Origin: Gayadomonas joobiniege G7
GTDB taxonomy: Bacteria; Pseudomonadota; Gammaproteobacteria; Enterobacterales; Alteromonadaceae
Assembly: GCF_000300815.1 (NCBI RefSeq)
Contig: NZ_AMRX01000007.1
Location: 248,001 to 312,000, forward strand
DNA length: 64,000 nucleotides
Reading direction: 5' to 3'
Shown: piece after piece, positions 57,280-64,000 of the stretch
How the letters are laid out: every line of letters starts with the position of its first letter
How positions within the stretch are numbered: position 1 is the first letter of the stretch
Notes under the pieces: model-generated
The model's database searches: none
What the model saw: the letters and a program-made list of their open reading frames with translations, nothing else
Told to the model about the DNA's origin: nothing
Made by a program: the position numbers and the translations under genes

Positions 57280-57974
57280 AACATTAATCTTGCAAGAGGA
57301 TTAAGCAAACGCGCTTTTCCTTGGGTAAAGTGCATAGGCTCATCCATAACAGACAAACACAAACAACATTTGCTATCAAAAGTCACTGGCGAATGCTCGA
57401 CTGTATCGTCAACCACAATAAAATCACCCGCATTGTATTCGCCATGTTCATCTTTAAACGAGCCCGACAACACCACGGTAAGCTCTAAACTCTTATGGGT
57501 GTGTGGCGGTACATCCGTCGCGGGCTCGATATAAATTAAATTAGCTTTATACTCATCAAAATCACCGATTGATTTAGTGTGAACCCCACCAATGCTGTGC
57601 CAACGTTTCTTCTGCTCGGAACGATCCGATAATATTTTTGGCAACTTAAACTTGTGTTGTCCAACTTGAAGCATTTTAATTTTTTGTTGCTCGGGTTTAA
57701 CCGATAATCTTGCGTCTTGAGAAGGTTTAGCCCCTTGTTCATCCGCTAGGTTAAAAATGTTTTCTAACATACCATCAAAACTGACGTTTTCTTCGACTTC
57801 CGGCTGTACCTTATTAAGGGCTTTTTCAGCCAGTTCAAACTCGTACTCTCGCACAGATTCACGGCAATCTTTACAGTATTCTAAATGGACTGACACAGCC
57901 AACCCCAAACCCGCAGACAGTTCACCTGCTGCAAACAATTTTAACAATCTTTCTGAGGGATGAAATTTAATCAT
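57276..57974 (-). CDS. chrR: ChrR-family anti-sigma factor
   Basis: A 232-residue ChrR-type zinc anti-sigma factor. The N-terminal domain has the zinc ligands His5, His30, Cys34 and Cys37 (VHLEYCKDC), and the C-terminal cupin (PPHTHKSLELTVVLSGSF) is the signal-sensing part. In Rhodobacter, ChrR releases RpoE on singlet-oxygen stress. The start overlaps the sigma gene by 4 bases (ATGA), giving stoichiometric synthesis. Confidence 0.92.
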   Translation of the reverse strand: MIKFHPSERLLKLFAAGELSAGLGLAVSVHLEYCKDCRESVREYEFELAEKALNKVQPEVEENVSFDGMLENIFNLADEQGAKPSQDARLSVKPEQQKIKMLQVGQHKFKLPKILSDRSEQKKRWHSIGGVHTKSIGDFDEYKANLIYIEPATDVPPHTHKSLELTVVLSGSFKDEHGEYNAGDFIVVDDTVEHSPVTFDSKCCLCLSVMDEPMHFTQGKARLLNPLARLMF

Positions 57975-58555
57975 GCTGTTTGCTCCATCGCTTGCTTGAG
58001 CTTACTAAGGCCGAGACGAATTCTTGATTTAACAGTGCCAAGTGGCACACCAACTTCATCAGCAACCTCTTGTTGAGATTTTTCTTGCAAATAGACTTTT
58101 TCGATAACGTCTCTTTGACTATCTGACATGGCGCTGAAAAAGTGATCCAGCTCGCCTTGCAATAATAAGTTCTCTAACAAAGTAAACTCTTGATAATCTT
58201 CACTGGCGTTATCTTCTAAAATTGGCCAAAGTTCTTCGGCAAAGTTTTCTTCTTTTTGAAAAGATGCTTTTCGCATCATGTCATAACGCACGTTACGAGC
58301 AATAGTATAAATCCAAGTGGATGCAGCCCCTTTGCTTGCATCAAATAAATGCGCTTTCAACCAAACGTTTAGCAAAGTATCTTGCACCATTTCGGTAGCC
58401 AAATGCTCTTTTTTTAATAACTTAAGACCAAAAGATCTGAGCCTGGGTGCAAAGTGTTCAAAAATTTTAGCGTATGCGACTTTATCTCTATCCTGCGCAA
58501 CTTTTGAAAGTAACTCAGCCCATTCGACTGTTGGTTCACTTTCAGTTGCCATCAT
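57971..58555 (-). CDS. rpoE: ECF sigma factor (RpoE/ECF11 type) paired with ChrR
   Basis: A sigma-70-family ECF factor of about 194 residues: sigma-2 domain (FGLKLLKKEHLATEMVQDTLLNVW, WIYTIARNVRYD) and sigma-4 domain (QQEVADEVGVPLGTVKSRIRLGL). I start at ATG 58555, behind an AGG site; the frame is open to 58609 without a site. With ChrR it likely responds to singlet oxygen or related stress and autoactivates. No phrB-like target gene lies next to it in the window. Confidence 0.9.
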   Translation of the reverse strand: MMATESEPTVEWAELLSKVAQDRDKVAYAKIFEHFAPRLRSFGLKLLKKEHLATEMVQDTLLNVWLKAHLFDASKGAASTWIYTIARNVRYDMMRKASFQKEENFAEELWPILEDNASEDYQEFTLLENLLLQGELDHFFSAMSDSQRDVIEKVYLQEKSQQEVADEVGVPLGTVKSRIRLGLSKLKQAMEQTA

Positions 58556-58639
58556 TGAGACCTGCTTCTGATGAGACCTCGTCTGTCGTTCCTCTCTCAG
58601 TGTAACCATAATTAAAAACCCCTTTTAGCACTGATAACT

Positions 58640-58667
58640 CCTACGAGTGGATTTAAACACTAGATCA
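58640..58667 (-). promoter_or_regulatory. Candidate autoregulated promoter of the ECF sigma gene
   Basis: On the minus strand TGATCT, 16 bases, CGTAGG. This resembles the TGATCC ... CGTA/TAAG promoters used by ChrR-controlled sigma factors. It lies about 85 bases before the chosen start codon. Confidence 0.5.
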
Positions 58668-58747
58668 CTAAAAAACAAATTTTTAGGTAGCAAAAGCTTT
58701 ACTTCATGTCTATGCTATTAAAATCTATAGTTTCAAGGGTTTATTTA

Positions 58748-59002
58748 ATGAAAATTAGTGACGAAATCCACAATTATTATGAAACCTTAGTCTCCGAAGC
58801 TTTAGAAAATAAGCATCCAGGACCGGAACCGCTCAGTGACAACGAATTGGCCGACTTAATTTGTCTAACGCTAAACCAATTACCGGCGAAATATATTCGC
58901 CATGATGTCGATCTAGCCTACTACTTGTCAAGTGAAGAAAGAGAGCAAATGAAACAAGCGGTTCACCAAGCTATTGAAGATTCATTAGCTAGATTAATGT
59001 AA
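58748..59002 (+). CDS. ComFB-like small protein
   Basis: An 84-residue protein resembling the late competence protein ComFB family: [20 protein letters not shown] at the N-terminus, then [16 protein letters not shown] and [12 protein letters not shown]. ComFB-type proteins have recently been reported as cyclic-dinucleotide binders; this role is not shown here. I start at ATG 58748, 9 bases after AAGGG; the frame is open from 58706. It precedes rsmS by 19 bases. Confidence 0.7.
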   Translation: MKISDEIHNYYETLVSEALENKHPGPEPLSDNELADLICLTLNQLPAKYIRHDVDLAYYLSSEEREQMKQAVHQAIEDSLARLM

Positions 59003-59021
59003 GTTGAGGATTTTTAAACGA

Positions 59022-59201
59022 ATGTCTTTAGAAAATGCGCCTAACCACGTAAAATTAGCCGTTGATTTGATTTACTTGTTAGAGTCAAACGAGGTTGCGC
59101 CTGCTGATGTGTTAAAAGCTTTAAAGATAGTCGAGCAAGACTTTAGCAATAAACAAGCTGAGCTCCACTCACCCACTGCTAACATTAAGCGAGAAGTTTA
59201 A
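59022..59201 (+). CDS. rsmS: RsmS/YbaM pleiotropic regulator
   Basis: A 59-residue protein very like E. coli Yba[21 protein letters not shown], then [17 protein letters not shown]. RsmS was described in Pectobacterium as a regulator acting through the Rsm/Csr system. The start ATG follows GAGGA by 12 bases. It lies 11 bases before the second TonB receptor and may be cotranscribed. Confidence 0.85.
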   Translation: MSLENAPNHVKLAVDLIYLLESNEVAPADVLKALKIVEQDFSNKQAELHSPTANIKREV

Positions 59202-59212
59202 GCGAATATTAT

Positions 59213-61315
59213 ATGAAGTTAAAAACAATGTCCGCCCACTTTATTAAAACGGCGCTATTCACGTCAGGGATTTTTGGCTCAGGGTTTGTTTGGGCGCAAG
59301 ATGATTTATTTTCGATGTCGATCGAAGAATTAATGCAAATGGAAGTTGCCAGCGCCACGTTAAGCAACGAAACCTTGGTGAATGTACCAGGTAGTGCGGC
59401 TGTATTTACCCGTCAAGACATCAATCAGCTAGGATTTAGTCGCTTAGACGAGATTTTAAACTATGTTACCGGGATGCAAAGCACTCAATCTGACCGTGAT
59501 GCTCGTTTTAATAAAATATCGTCGCGCGGGCGGAGTTCCAGTGTCGGTGGCCGAGAAATATTACTGCTCATTAATGGCCAACGTATAAACACAGAATATT
59601 CGGGGAACAACGCATTTTCCATGGCATTGGTGCCTTTATCTATTGTTGAAAAAATAGAAGTGATTAAAGGGCCAGGCTCCTCTTTGTATGGTTCTAATGC
59701 TTTTTTAGCTGTGATAAACGTGCTTACTAGGAAAAACGAACAAACTCATACTCGTTTAGCCACTGGTAATATGGGGGTGACAGAAGCCTCATTAAGTACT
59801 GGTTTTAAATACGAAGACATCAGTGTTCATTTATCTGCTGCCGTGGGTAAAAGCAGTGGCGACAACTACACCAATGTGACTAACTCATTTGATCCGAGTG
59901 AGGAAGTTGAGCTAACAGACAAAGAATCTCATCGCGAATTATTGTTTAACCTGCAATACAAAGATACCGAATTAAAAGTAATATCTTCAAACCAAGAATC
60001 AGAGGACTTTTACCTACAAGGTAATACGGGCCCTGGTATTAACCGCTCTGAGACCGACTCACTATTTGTGACGTTAAACCAACATATAGACTGGTTTGAA
60101 AATGCACATAGCGAGATATGGCTTGATTACCGTAAAAACGACAATAAGCTATATATCCAAGGCTCAGCCTACGGTACTTTTAGTGGTTTTAGCAATCCTG
60201 AATCGAAACAACCTTTAATTGCTTTAACCCCGATTGAAGAAACCGCACATGGCATACGAGTGAATAACTTTTATCAACCGAGCGACACGCTTAGATTAAG
60301 TTTGGGTTTAGAGTACCGCCAGAGTGAGTTAAACCAAGATACGAGTCAGACCAACTTTGACTACGCAAGCTGTTTGACCAACCAGCTTTGTATGGCTCAA
60401 ATTTTTGGCCTGCCGGTGCCGCCACCGCAAGATATGGAGATAGATTATTATCAAGGCGACTTTAAACCCGCGGTAAAATTTGTAAGTGCCACCGAGCGTG
60501 AAATTTATGGCGCTTTTATACAAGCCCAATGGCGCTTGCGTGACGATACTGAAATTACAGCCGGCATAAGGCATGATGATTATACGGATAGCGGTACCAG
60601 TAATAGCCCACGCTTGAGCATAGTGCATAACTTTAACGATACCCATACCTTTAAAACAAATTATGGCGAAGCTTACCGAGCACCTCAATTAAATGAAATT
60701 GGTTTAGCGAACAATACATTAGTTGAAGGCAACCCAGATTTAACCGCAGAAACCATTCGTTCACTAGACGCCATTTGGCTAACGAATTTTGAAGAATTTA
60801 CAACCTCTTTGACTTATTTTCAGCATAAGATTGACGATGCCATTTTAATTGGGGTTCAAAATCAGGTGGTTAAACTAATTAACTCGTCTGAGAGCCAAAA
60901 GACCGAGGGTTTAGAAGCTGAATTAACTTATTTTGCAACGCAAAATTTGAGCTTGCAAACGGGGTTAACACATATTTTTAATATGTCGGAAGGACAGTAT
61001 CGAGAATCTGACTTTTTAGCTTATGCCATCGTTAATTATGCAATAGACAAATGGAACATTAATTTTAGTGCTAATTATCAAAGTGATAAACAGAACCAAA
61101 TGTTTAGGCAAGATAATGCAAGAGAAACCTTGCCCAGCTTCTGGGTCGCAAATACTCACGTAAGCTATCAACTTGACGAGCATGCTAACCTATTTGCAAC
61201 CGTAAAAAACCTTTTAGATGAAGATTATTACACGCCCTCTGTTAGTAACTTAGCAGATGGCGGTGTTCCCAACCGCGGTCGCAGTTGGTTAGCCGGTGTT
61301 AGCTTTGCCTTTTAG
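59213..61315 (+). CDS. TonB-dependent receptor, CirA/iron-type
   Basis: A 700-residue outer-membrane receptor: signal peptide (cleavage likely after FVWAQ), TonB-box-like start, then a plug with VNVPGSAAVFTRQDINQLGF, ISSRGRSSSVGGREILLLINGQR and EVIKGPGSSLYGSNAFLAVINVLTRK. The barrel ends RGRSWLAGVSFAF with terminal Phe. It resembles colicin-I/siderophore receptor types rather than the sugar type; the ligand is unknown. It follows rsmS closely and ends with an intrinsic terminator inside ygiQ. Confidence 0.88.
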   Translation: MKLKTMSAHFIKTALFTSGIFGSGFVWAQDDLFSMSIEELMQMEVASATLSNETLVNVPGSAAVFTRQDINQLGFSRLDEILNYVTGMQSTQSDRDARFNKISSRGRSSSVGGREILLLINGQRINTEYSGNNAFSMALVPLSIVEKIEVIKGPGSSLYGSNAFLAVINVLTRKNEQTHTRLATGNMGVTEASLSTGFKYEDISVHLSAAVGKSSGDNYTNVTNSFDPSEEVELTDKESHRELLFNLQYKDTELKVISSNQESEDFYLQGNTGPGINRSETDSLFVTLNQHIDWFENAHSEIWLDYRKNDNKLYIQGSAYGTFSGFSNPESKQPLIALTPIEETAHGIRVNNFYQPSDTLRLSLGLEYRQSELNQDTSQTNFDYASCLTNQLCMAQIFGLPVPPPQDMEIDYYQGDFKPAVKFVSATEREIYGAFIQAQWRLRDDTEITAGIRHDDYTDSGTSNSPRLSIVHNFNDTHTFKTNYGEAYRAPQLNEIGLANNTLVEGNPDLTAETIRSLDAIWLTNFEEFTTSLTYFQHKIDDAILIGVQNQVVKLINSSESQKTEGLEAELTYFATQNLSLQTGLTHIFNMSEGQYRESDFLAYAIVNYAIDKWNINFSANYQSDKQNQMFRQDNARETLPSFWVANTHVSYQLDEHANLFATVKNLLDEDYYTPSVSNLADGGVPNRGRSWLAGVSFAF

Positions 61316-61324
61316 CGGGCTAAG

Positions 61325-63514
61325 TTAGCTGGATTTCGCTTTTTTAAATGGGCGCTTTTTAGCGCCTGTTTTGTTTTTAGGCTGCTGTTGGTTGTGCAAA
61401 CCTGGCTGATTTTTAGTAAAACGAGTTGCAGCCTTCTGGTATTGACCAGGTTTCTTTTTTTGGGTCTGACCTGGTGGTACTAAATGATTTGCTCCGTTAC
61501 CAATTAAGCGGCTTAATCCCATCTTTTTAAGCGCTTCACGAATAATTGGCCAACCATTTTCGTCATGGTATCTTAACAAAGCTTTGTGCAAGCGACGTTG
61601 ACGGTCTCCTCGTGGAATAAACACCTTTTCACTTTTGTGAGTGACTTTATGCAAAGGATTAGACTCTGTGTGATACATAGTGGTTGCATTTGCCATTGGC
61701 GATGGATAAAAGTTTTGCACCTGATCTAATCTAAATTTATTTTGTTTTAGCCACAGCGCCAAATTGACCATATCTTGATCGGTTGTGCCAGGATGCGACG
61801 AAATAAAATAAGGGATTAGATACTGCTCTTTTCCTGCTTCTTTAGAGTATTTGTCAAATAGCTCTTTAAATTTGTAATAAGTGCTCATACCTGGCTTCAT
61901 CATTTTATTTAATGGCCCTTCTTCGGTATGCTCAGGTGCAATTTTTAAATAACCACCAACATGATGTTGCACCAATTCTTTTACATAGTTTGGATCTTCT
62001 ACGGCAAGATCATAACGCACACCTGAAGCGATGAGGATCTTTTTAATGCCTTTTACAGCACGAGCTTTACGGTACAAATTAACCGTGGGGCTTTGGTCTG
62101 TATCCATGTGACCACAAATATCGGGCCACACACAAGACATCCGGCGGCAAGTTTGCTCAGCTTTAGGATGTTTACAGCGCAACTTATACATGTTAGCTGT
62201 TGGTCCCCCCAAATCAGAGATAACGCCGGTAAAACCTGGCACTTTATCGCGAATTTGTTCAACCTCTTTGATGATAGATTCTTCGGAGCGGCTTTGAATA
62301 ATTCGACCTTCGTGCTCTGTAATAGAACAAAAAGTACAGCCGCCAAAACAGCCTCGCATGATATTCACCGAGGTTTTTATCATGTCGTACGCAGGTATTT
62401 TTGCTTTGCCATAACTTGGGTGTGGAACCCGAGCGTACGGCAGATCAAACACTGCATCCATTTCTGAAGTCTCTAGCGGATAGGCGGGCGGATTAATCCA
62501 AACAATGCGGTCACCATGGCGCTGTACTAAAGCCCGTGCACACCCTGGGTTAGTTTCTTGATGTAAAATACGTGAGGTATGTGCGTAATAAGTTTTTTGC
62601 GCGCGCACCACATCATAAGGGGGTAAATTAACATATGTCATTTCCCACGGCCGCCGAGTTTTAGCAGGCTGAATTTGCACAACTTTAGCTTCTTGCGGGT
62701 TGGCTTCGCTTTGTTTGCTGTCACAGCTTGATTCTTGAATCATTTCGTAGGGGCTGGGAATAGGATCAATTTTACCTATTTGATCAACTTCGGTTGAATC
62801 AACGCCAAACCAACCTGGTAATGGCTCTTTTCGGAGCACAGCGGTACCGCGAATATTTTGCATTTCGGCTAAGGTTTCACCAGCAGCAAAACGGTGCGCA
62901 ACTTCCGCTAGTGGTCGTTCAGCGTTGCCAAAAATTAGCATATCCGCTTTTGAGTCAAACAATACTGAGCGGCGCACTTTATCTGACCAATAATCATAAT
63001 GCGCAATCCGCCTTAAACTCGCTTCTATGCCACCAATCACAACGGGTACCTTAAAAGCTTCTTTACACCTTTGAGTATAAACAGTAACCGCACGATCAGG
63101 ACGTTTGCCCCCAACATTCCCCGCAGTATAAGCATCGTCATGGCGCAACTTACGATCTGCGGTATACCTGTTGATCATAGAATCCATGTTGCCCGCGGTT
63201 ACGCCAAAAAATAGTTTTGGCTCGCCCAGTTTCATAAAGTCTTTTTTGCTCGTCCAGTCTGGCTGTGAAATGATACCCACTTTAAAACCTTGCGCTTCTA
63301 GCATACGGCCAATTACCGCCATACCAAAACTGGGGTGATCAACGTAAGCATCCCCCGTGACAATAATAATGTCACACTGAGTCCAACCGAGCTGTTTCAT
63401 TTCTTTGCGAGACATGGGTAAAAAAGGTGCCGCTTGCGCAGCATGCACACCATCAGTGTAAGAAAATAGATCACGCTCAGCGCGCATTCTTTGCATATGT
63501 TGTTTGGCTACCAT
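61325..63514 (-). CDS. ygiQ: YgiQ family radical SAM protein
   Basis: A 729-residue radical-SAM protein of the YgiQ/UPF0313 family, with an N-terminal B12-like or Rossmann domain (ITGD-type start: [18 protein letters not shown]), the cluster motif [18 protein letters not shown] and a long basic C-terminus ([17 protein letters not shown]). The function is not established. Convergent with the TonB receptor. Confidence 0.94.
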   Translation of the reverse strand: MVAKQHMQRMRAERDLFSYTDGVHAAQAAPFLPMSRKEMKQLGWTQCDIIIVTGDAYVDHPSFGMAVIGRMLEAQGFKVGIISQPDWTSKKDFMKLGEPKLFFGVTAGNMDSMINRYTADRKLRHDDAYTAGNVGGKRPDRAVTVYTQRCKEAFKVPVVIGGIEASLRRIAHYDYWSDKVRRSVLFDSKADMLIFGNAERPLAEVAHRFAAGETLAEMQNIRGTAVLRKEPLPGWFGVDSTEVDQIGKIDPIPSPYEMIQESSCDSKQSEANPQEAKVVQIQPAKTRRPWEMTYVNLPPYDVVRAQKTYYAHTSRILHQETNPGCARALVQRHGDRIVWINPPAYPLETSEMDAVFDLPYARVPHPSYGKAKIPAYDMIKTSVNIMRGCFGGCTFCSITEHEGRIIQSRSEESIIKEVEQIRDKVPGFTGVISDLGGPTANMYKLRCKHPKAEQTCRRMSCVWPDICGHMDTDQSPTVNLYRKARAVKGIKKILIASGVRYDLAVEDPNYVKELVQHHVGGYLKIAPEHTEEGPLNKMMKPGMSTYYKFKELFDKYSKEAGKEQYLIPYFISSHPGTTDQDMVNLALWLKQNKFRLDQVQNFYPSPMANATTMYHTESNPLHKVTHKSEKVFIPRGDRQRRLHKALLRYHDENGWPIIREALKKMGLSRLIGNGANHLVPPGQTQKKKPGQYQKAATRFTKNQPGLHNQQQPKNKTGAKKRPFKKAKSS
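61349..61378 (+). terminator. Intrinsic terminator of the second TonB receptor
   Basis: GGCGCT / AGCGCC stem with TTTT loop, followed by TGTTTTGTTTTT, located inside the 3' end of ygiQ. Confidence 0.75.
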
Positions 63515-63641
63515 AATTAACCCGCTTGACTACCAAAAATGGGGCGGCAGTTTACCAGATAGCCAACTTGAATAAAATCTTTGATCTATTGGTTAAAACG
63601 AGGCTTAATAGTAGATTAAAGTTAAAAAACTTAGGTGGTGT

Positions 63642-64000
63642 ATGCGCTATTTTGTCTTCTGGTGTTTATTTACGTTTAGTGCCAATAGCTTAGCTTGGCA
63701 AACCCTATCACAAAGTCGGTTTGCTTCGCCGGAAGAACCATTGCAAATAAAATTTACTCAAAGTGAAATAAAACAAATAGACGAGTTAAAAAGCTTAGCC
63801 GCAAACGAGTTTATTCAAATACAGCTACCCACCAGCGATATACAACCACTAACTTTTATCCTCTCGCGCAGCGAAATACTGCAAAATAACCTCGCCAAGC
63901 GTTACCCCAACTTGCATACTTTTAGCGGACACCAAGTTAATCAACCTGATAACTTAATCGTGTTGACCTTGGCAGACTCAGGACTAATTGCCGATTATCA
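63642..64000 (+). CDS. Secreted protein, metalloprotease-propeptide-like (cut by window end)
   Basis: The first 119 residues of an exported protein, running off the window. The signal peptide is MRYFVFWCLFTFSANSLA. The following segment (IQIQLPTSDIQPLTFILSRSEIL ... LAKRYPNLHTFSG) resembles the propeptide of secreted reprolysin-like (M12B) metalloproteases in marine bacteria. The catalytic part would lie beyond the edge, so the family is only suggested. Confidence 0.6.
   Translation, partial: MRYFVFWCLFTFSANSLAWQTLSQSRFASPEEPLQIKFTQSEIKQIDELKSLAANEFIQIQLPTSDIQPLTFILSRSEILQNNLAKRYPNLHTFSGHQVNQPDNLIVLTLADSGLIADY

Overview
The window looks like the chromosome of a marine, polysaccharide-degrading gammaproteobacterium of the Alteromonadales (Alteromonadaceae/Catenovulum-like). 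This is an inference from the gene content: a two-domain PL6 plus PL7 alginate-lyase locus with a TonB-dependent receptor, gammaproteobacterial house-keeping blocks (miaB-phoH-ybeY-ybeX-lnt, ispB/rplU-rpmA-obg, psp-sap, tig-clpP-clpX, lon-hupB-ppiD), and moderate-to-low GC. No species call is possible from the sequence alone.

Layout. 1-3.5 kb is an accessory, AT-rich stretch with a PrtN-type phage/island regulator, an AbiH-type phage-defence gene, an orphan lipoprotein, a frameshifted lipoprotein and much gene-free DNA. 3.5-13.7 kb is an alginate utilisation locus: a left arm (SDR reductase, unusual Nramp-fold permease, PL6 lyase) diverges from a right arm (TonB receptor, PL7 lyase lipoprotein, LacI regulator). 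The 0.6-kb divergent promoter region carries several TAAACCGGTTTA-type palindromes. 13.7-20.1 kb is a six-gene envelope/RNA operon ending in an oxidoreductase. 20.2-24.5 kb holds a TetR regulator, ispB, the rplU-rpmA ribosomal operon, obg and folA.

24.5-25.5 kb is free of ORFs and carries what I read as a very large CsrB-type RNA: about 67 GGA motifs by hand count, five 101-nt tandem units, a perfect UvrY/GacA-type palindrome upstream and an intrinsic terminator. Directly after it, 25.5-32.4 kb is a tightly coupled seven-gene cassette: a PhoU-like/APH-kinase fusion, an ATP-grasp enzyme, an HPr-kinase-like kinase, a degenerate SixA-Nudix fusion, a histidine phosphatase, a metallophosphatase and an amphi-Trp small protein. 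It resembles what NCBI family models call the GAK system and has no established function. It is the best candidate here for an undescribed system.

32.4-54.1 kb is mostly conserved core: tRNA-Ser, nadA, phhB, pspCBA/pspF, sapABCDF (with an odd SapF Walker B), ppiD, hupB, lon with a clear heat-shock promoter, a GH-A-like secreted hydrolase, a short cstA, clpX-clpP-tig and four tRNA genes (Pro, His, Arg, Pro). 54.3-64 kb holds a chemoreceptor, yjbQ, cheX, a DUF1289 protein beside a 30-bp perfect palindrome, an ECF sigma/ChrR anti-sigma pair, comFB-like and rsmS small genes, a second TonB receptor, ygiQ, and the start of a secreted protein cut by the window edge.

The CsrB-like RNA, the RsmS homologue and the ComFB-like protein suggest substantial post-transcriptional and second-messenger control. 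The alginate genes form a self-contained uptake and depolymerisation module under local LacI control. Downstream KDG kinase and aldolase genes are not in the window.
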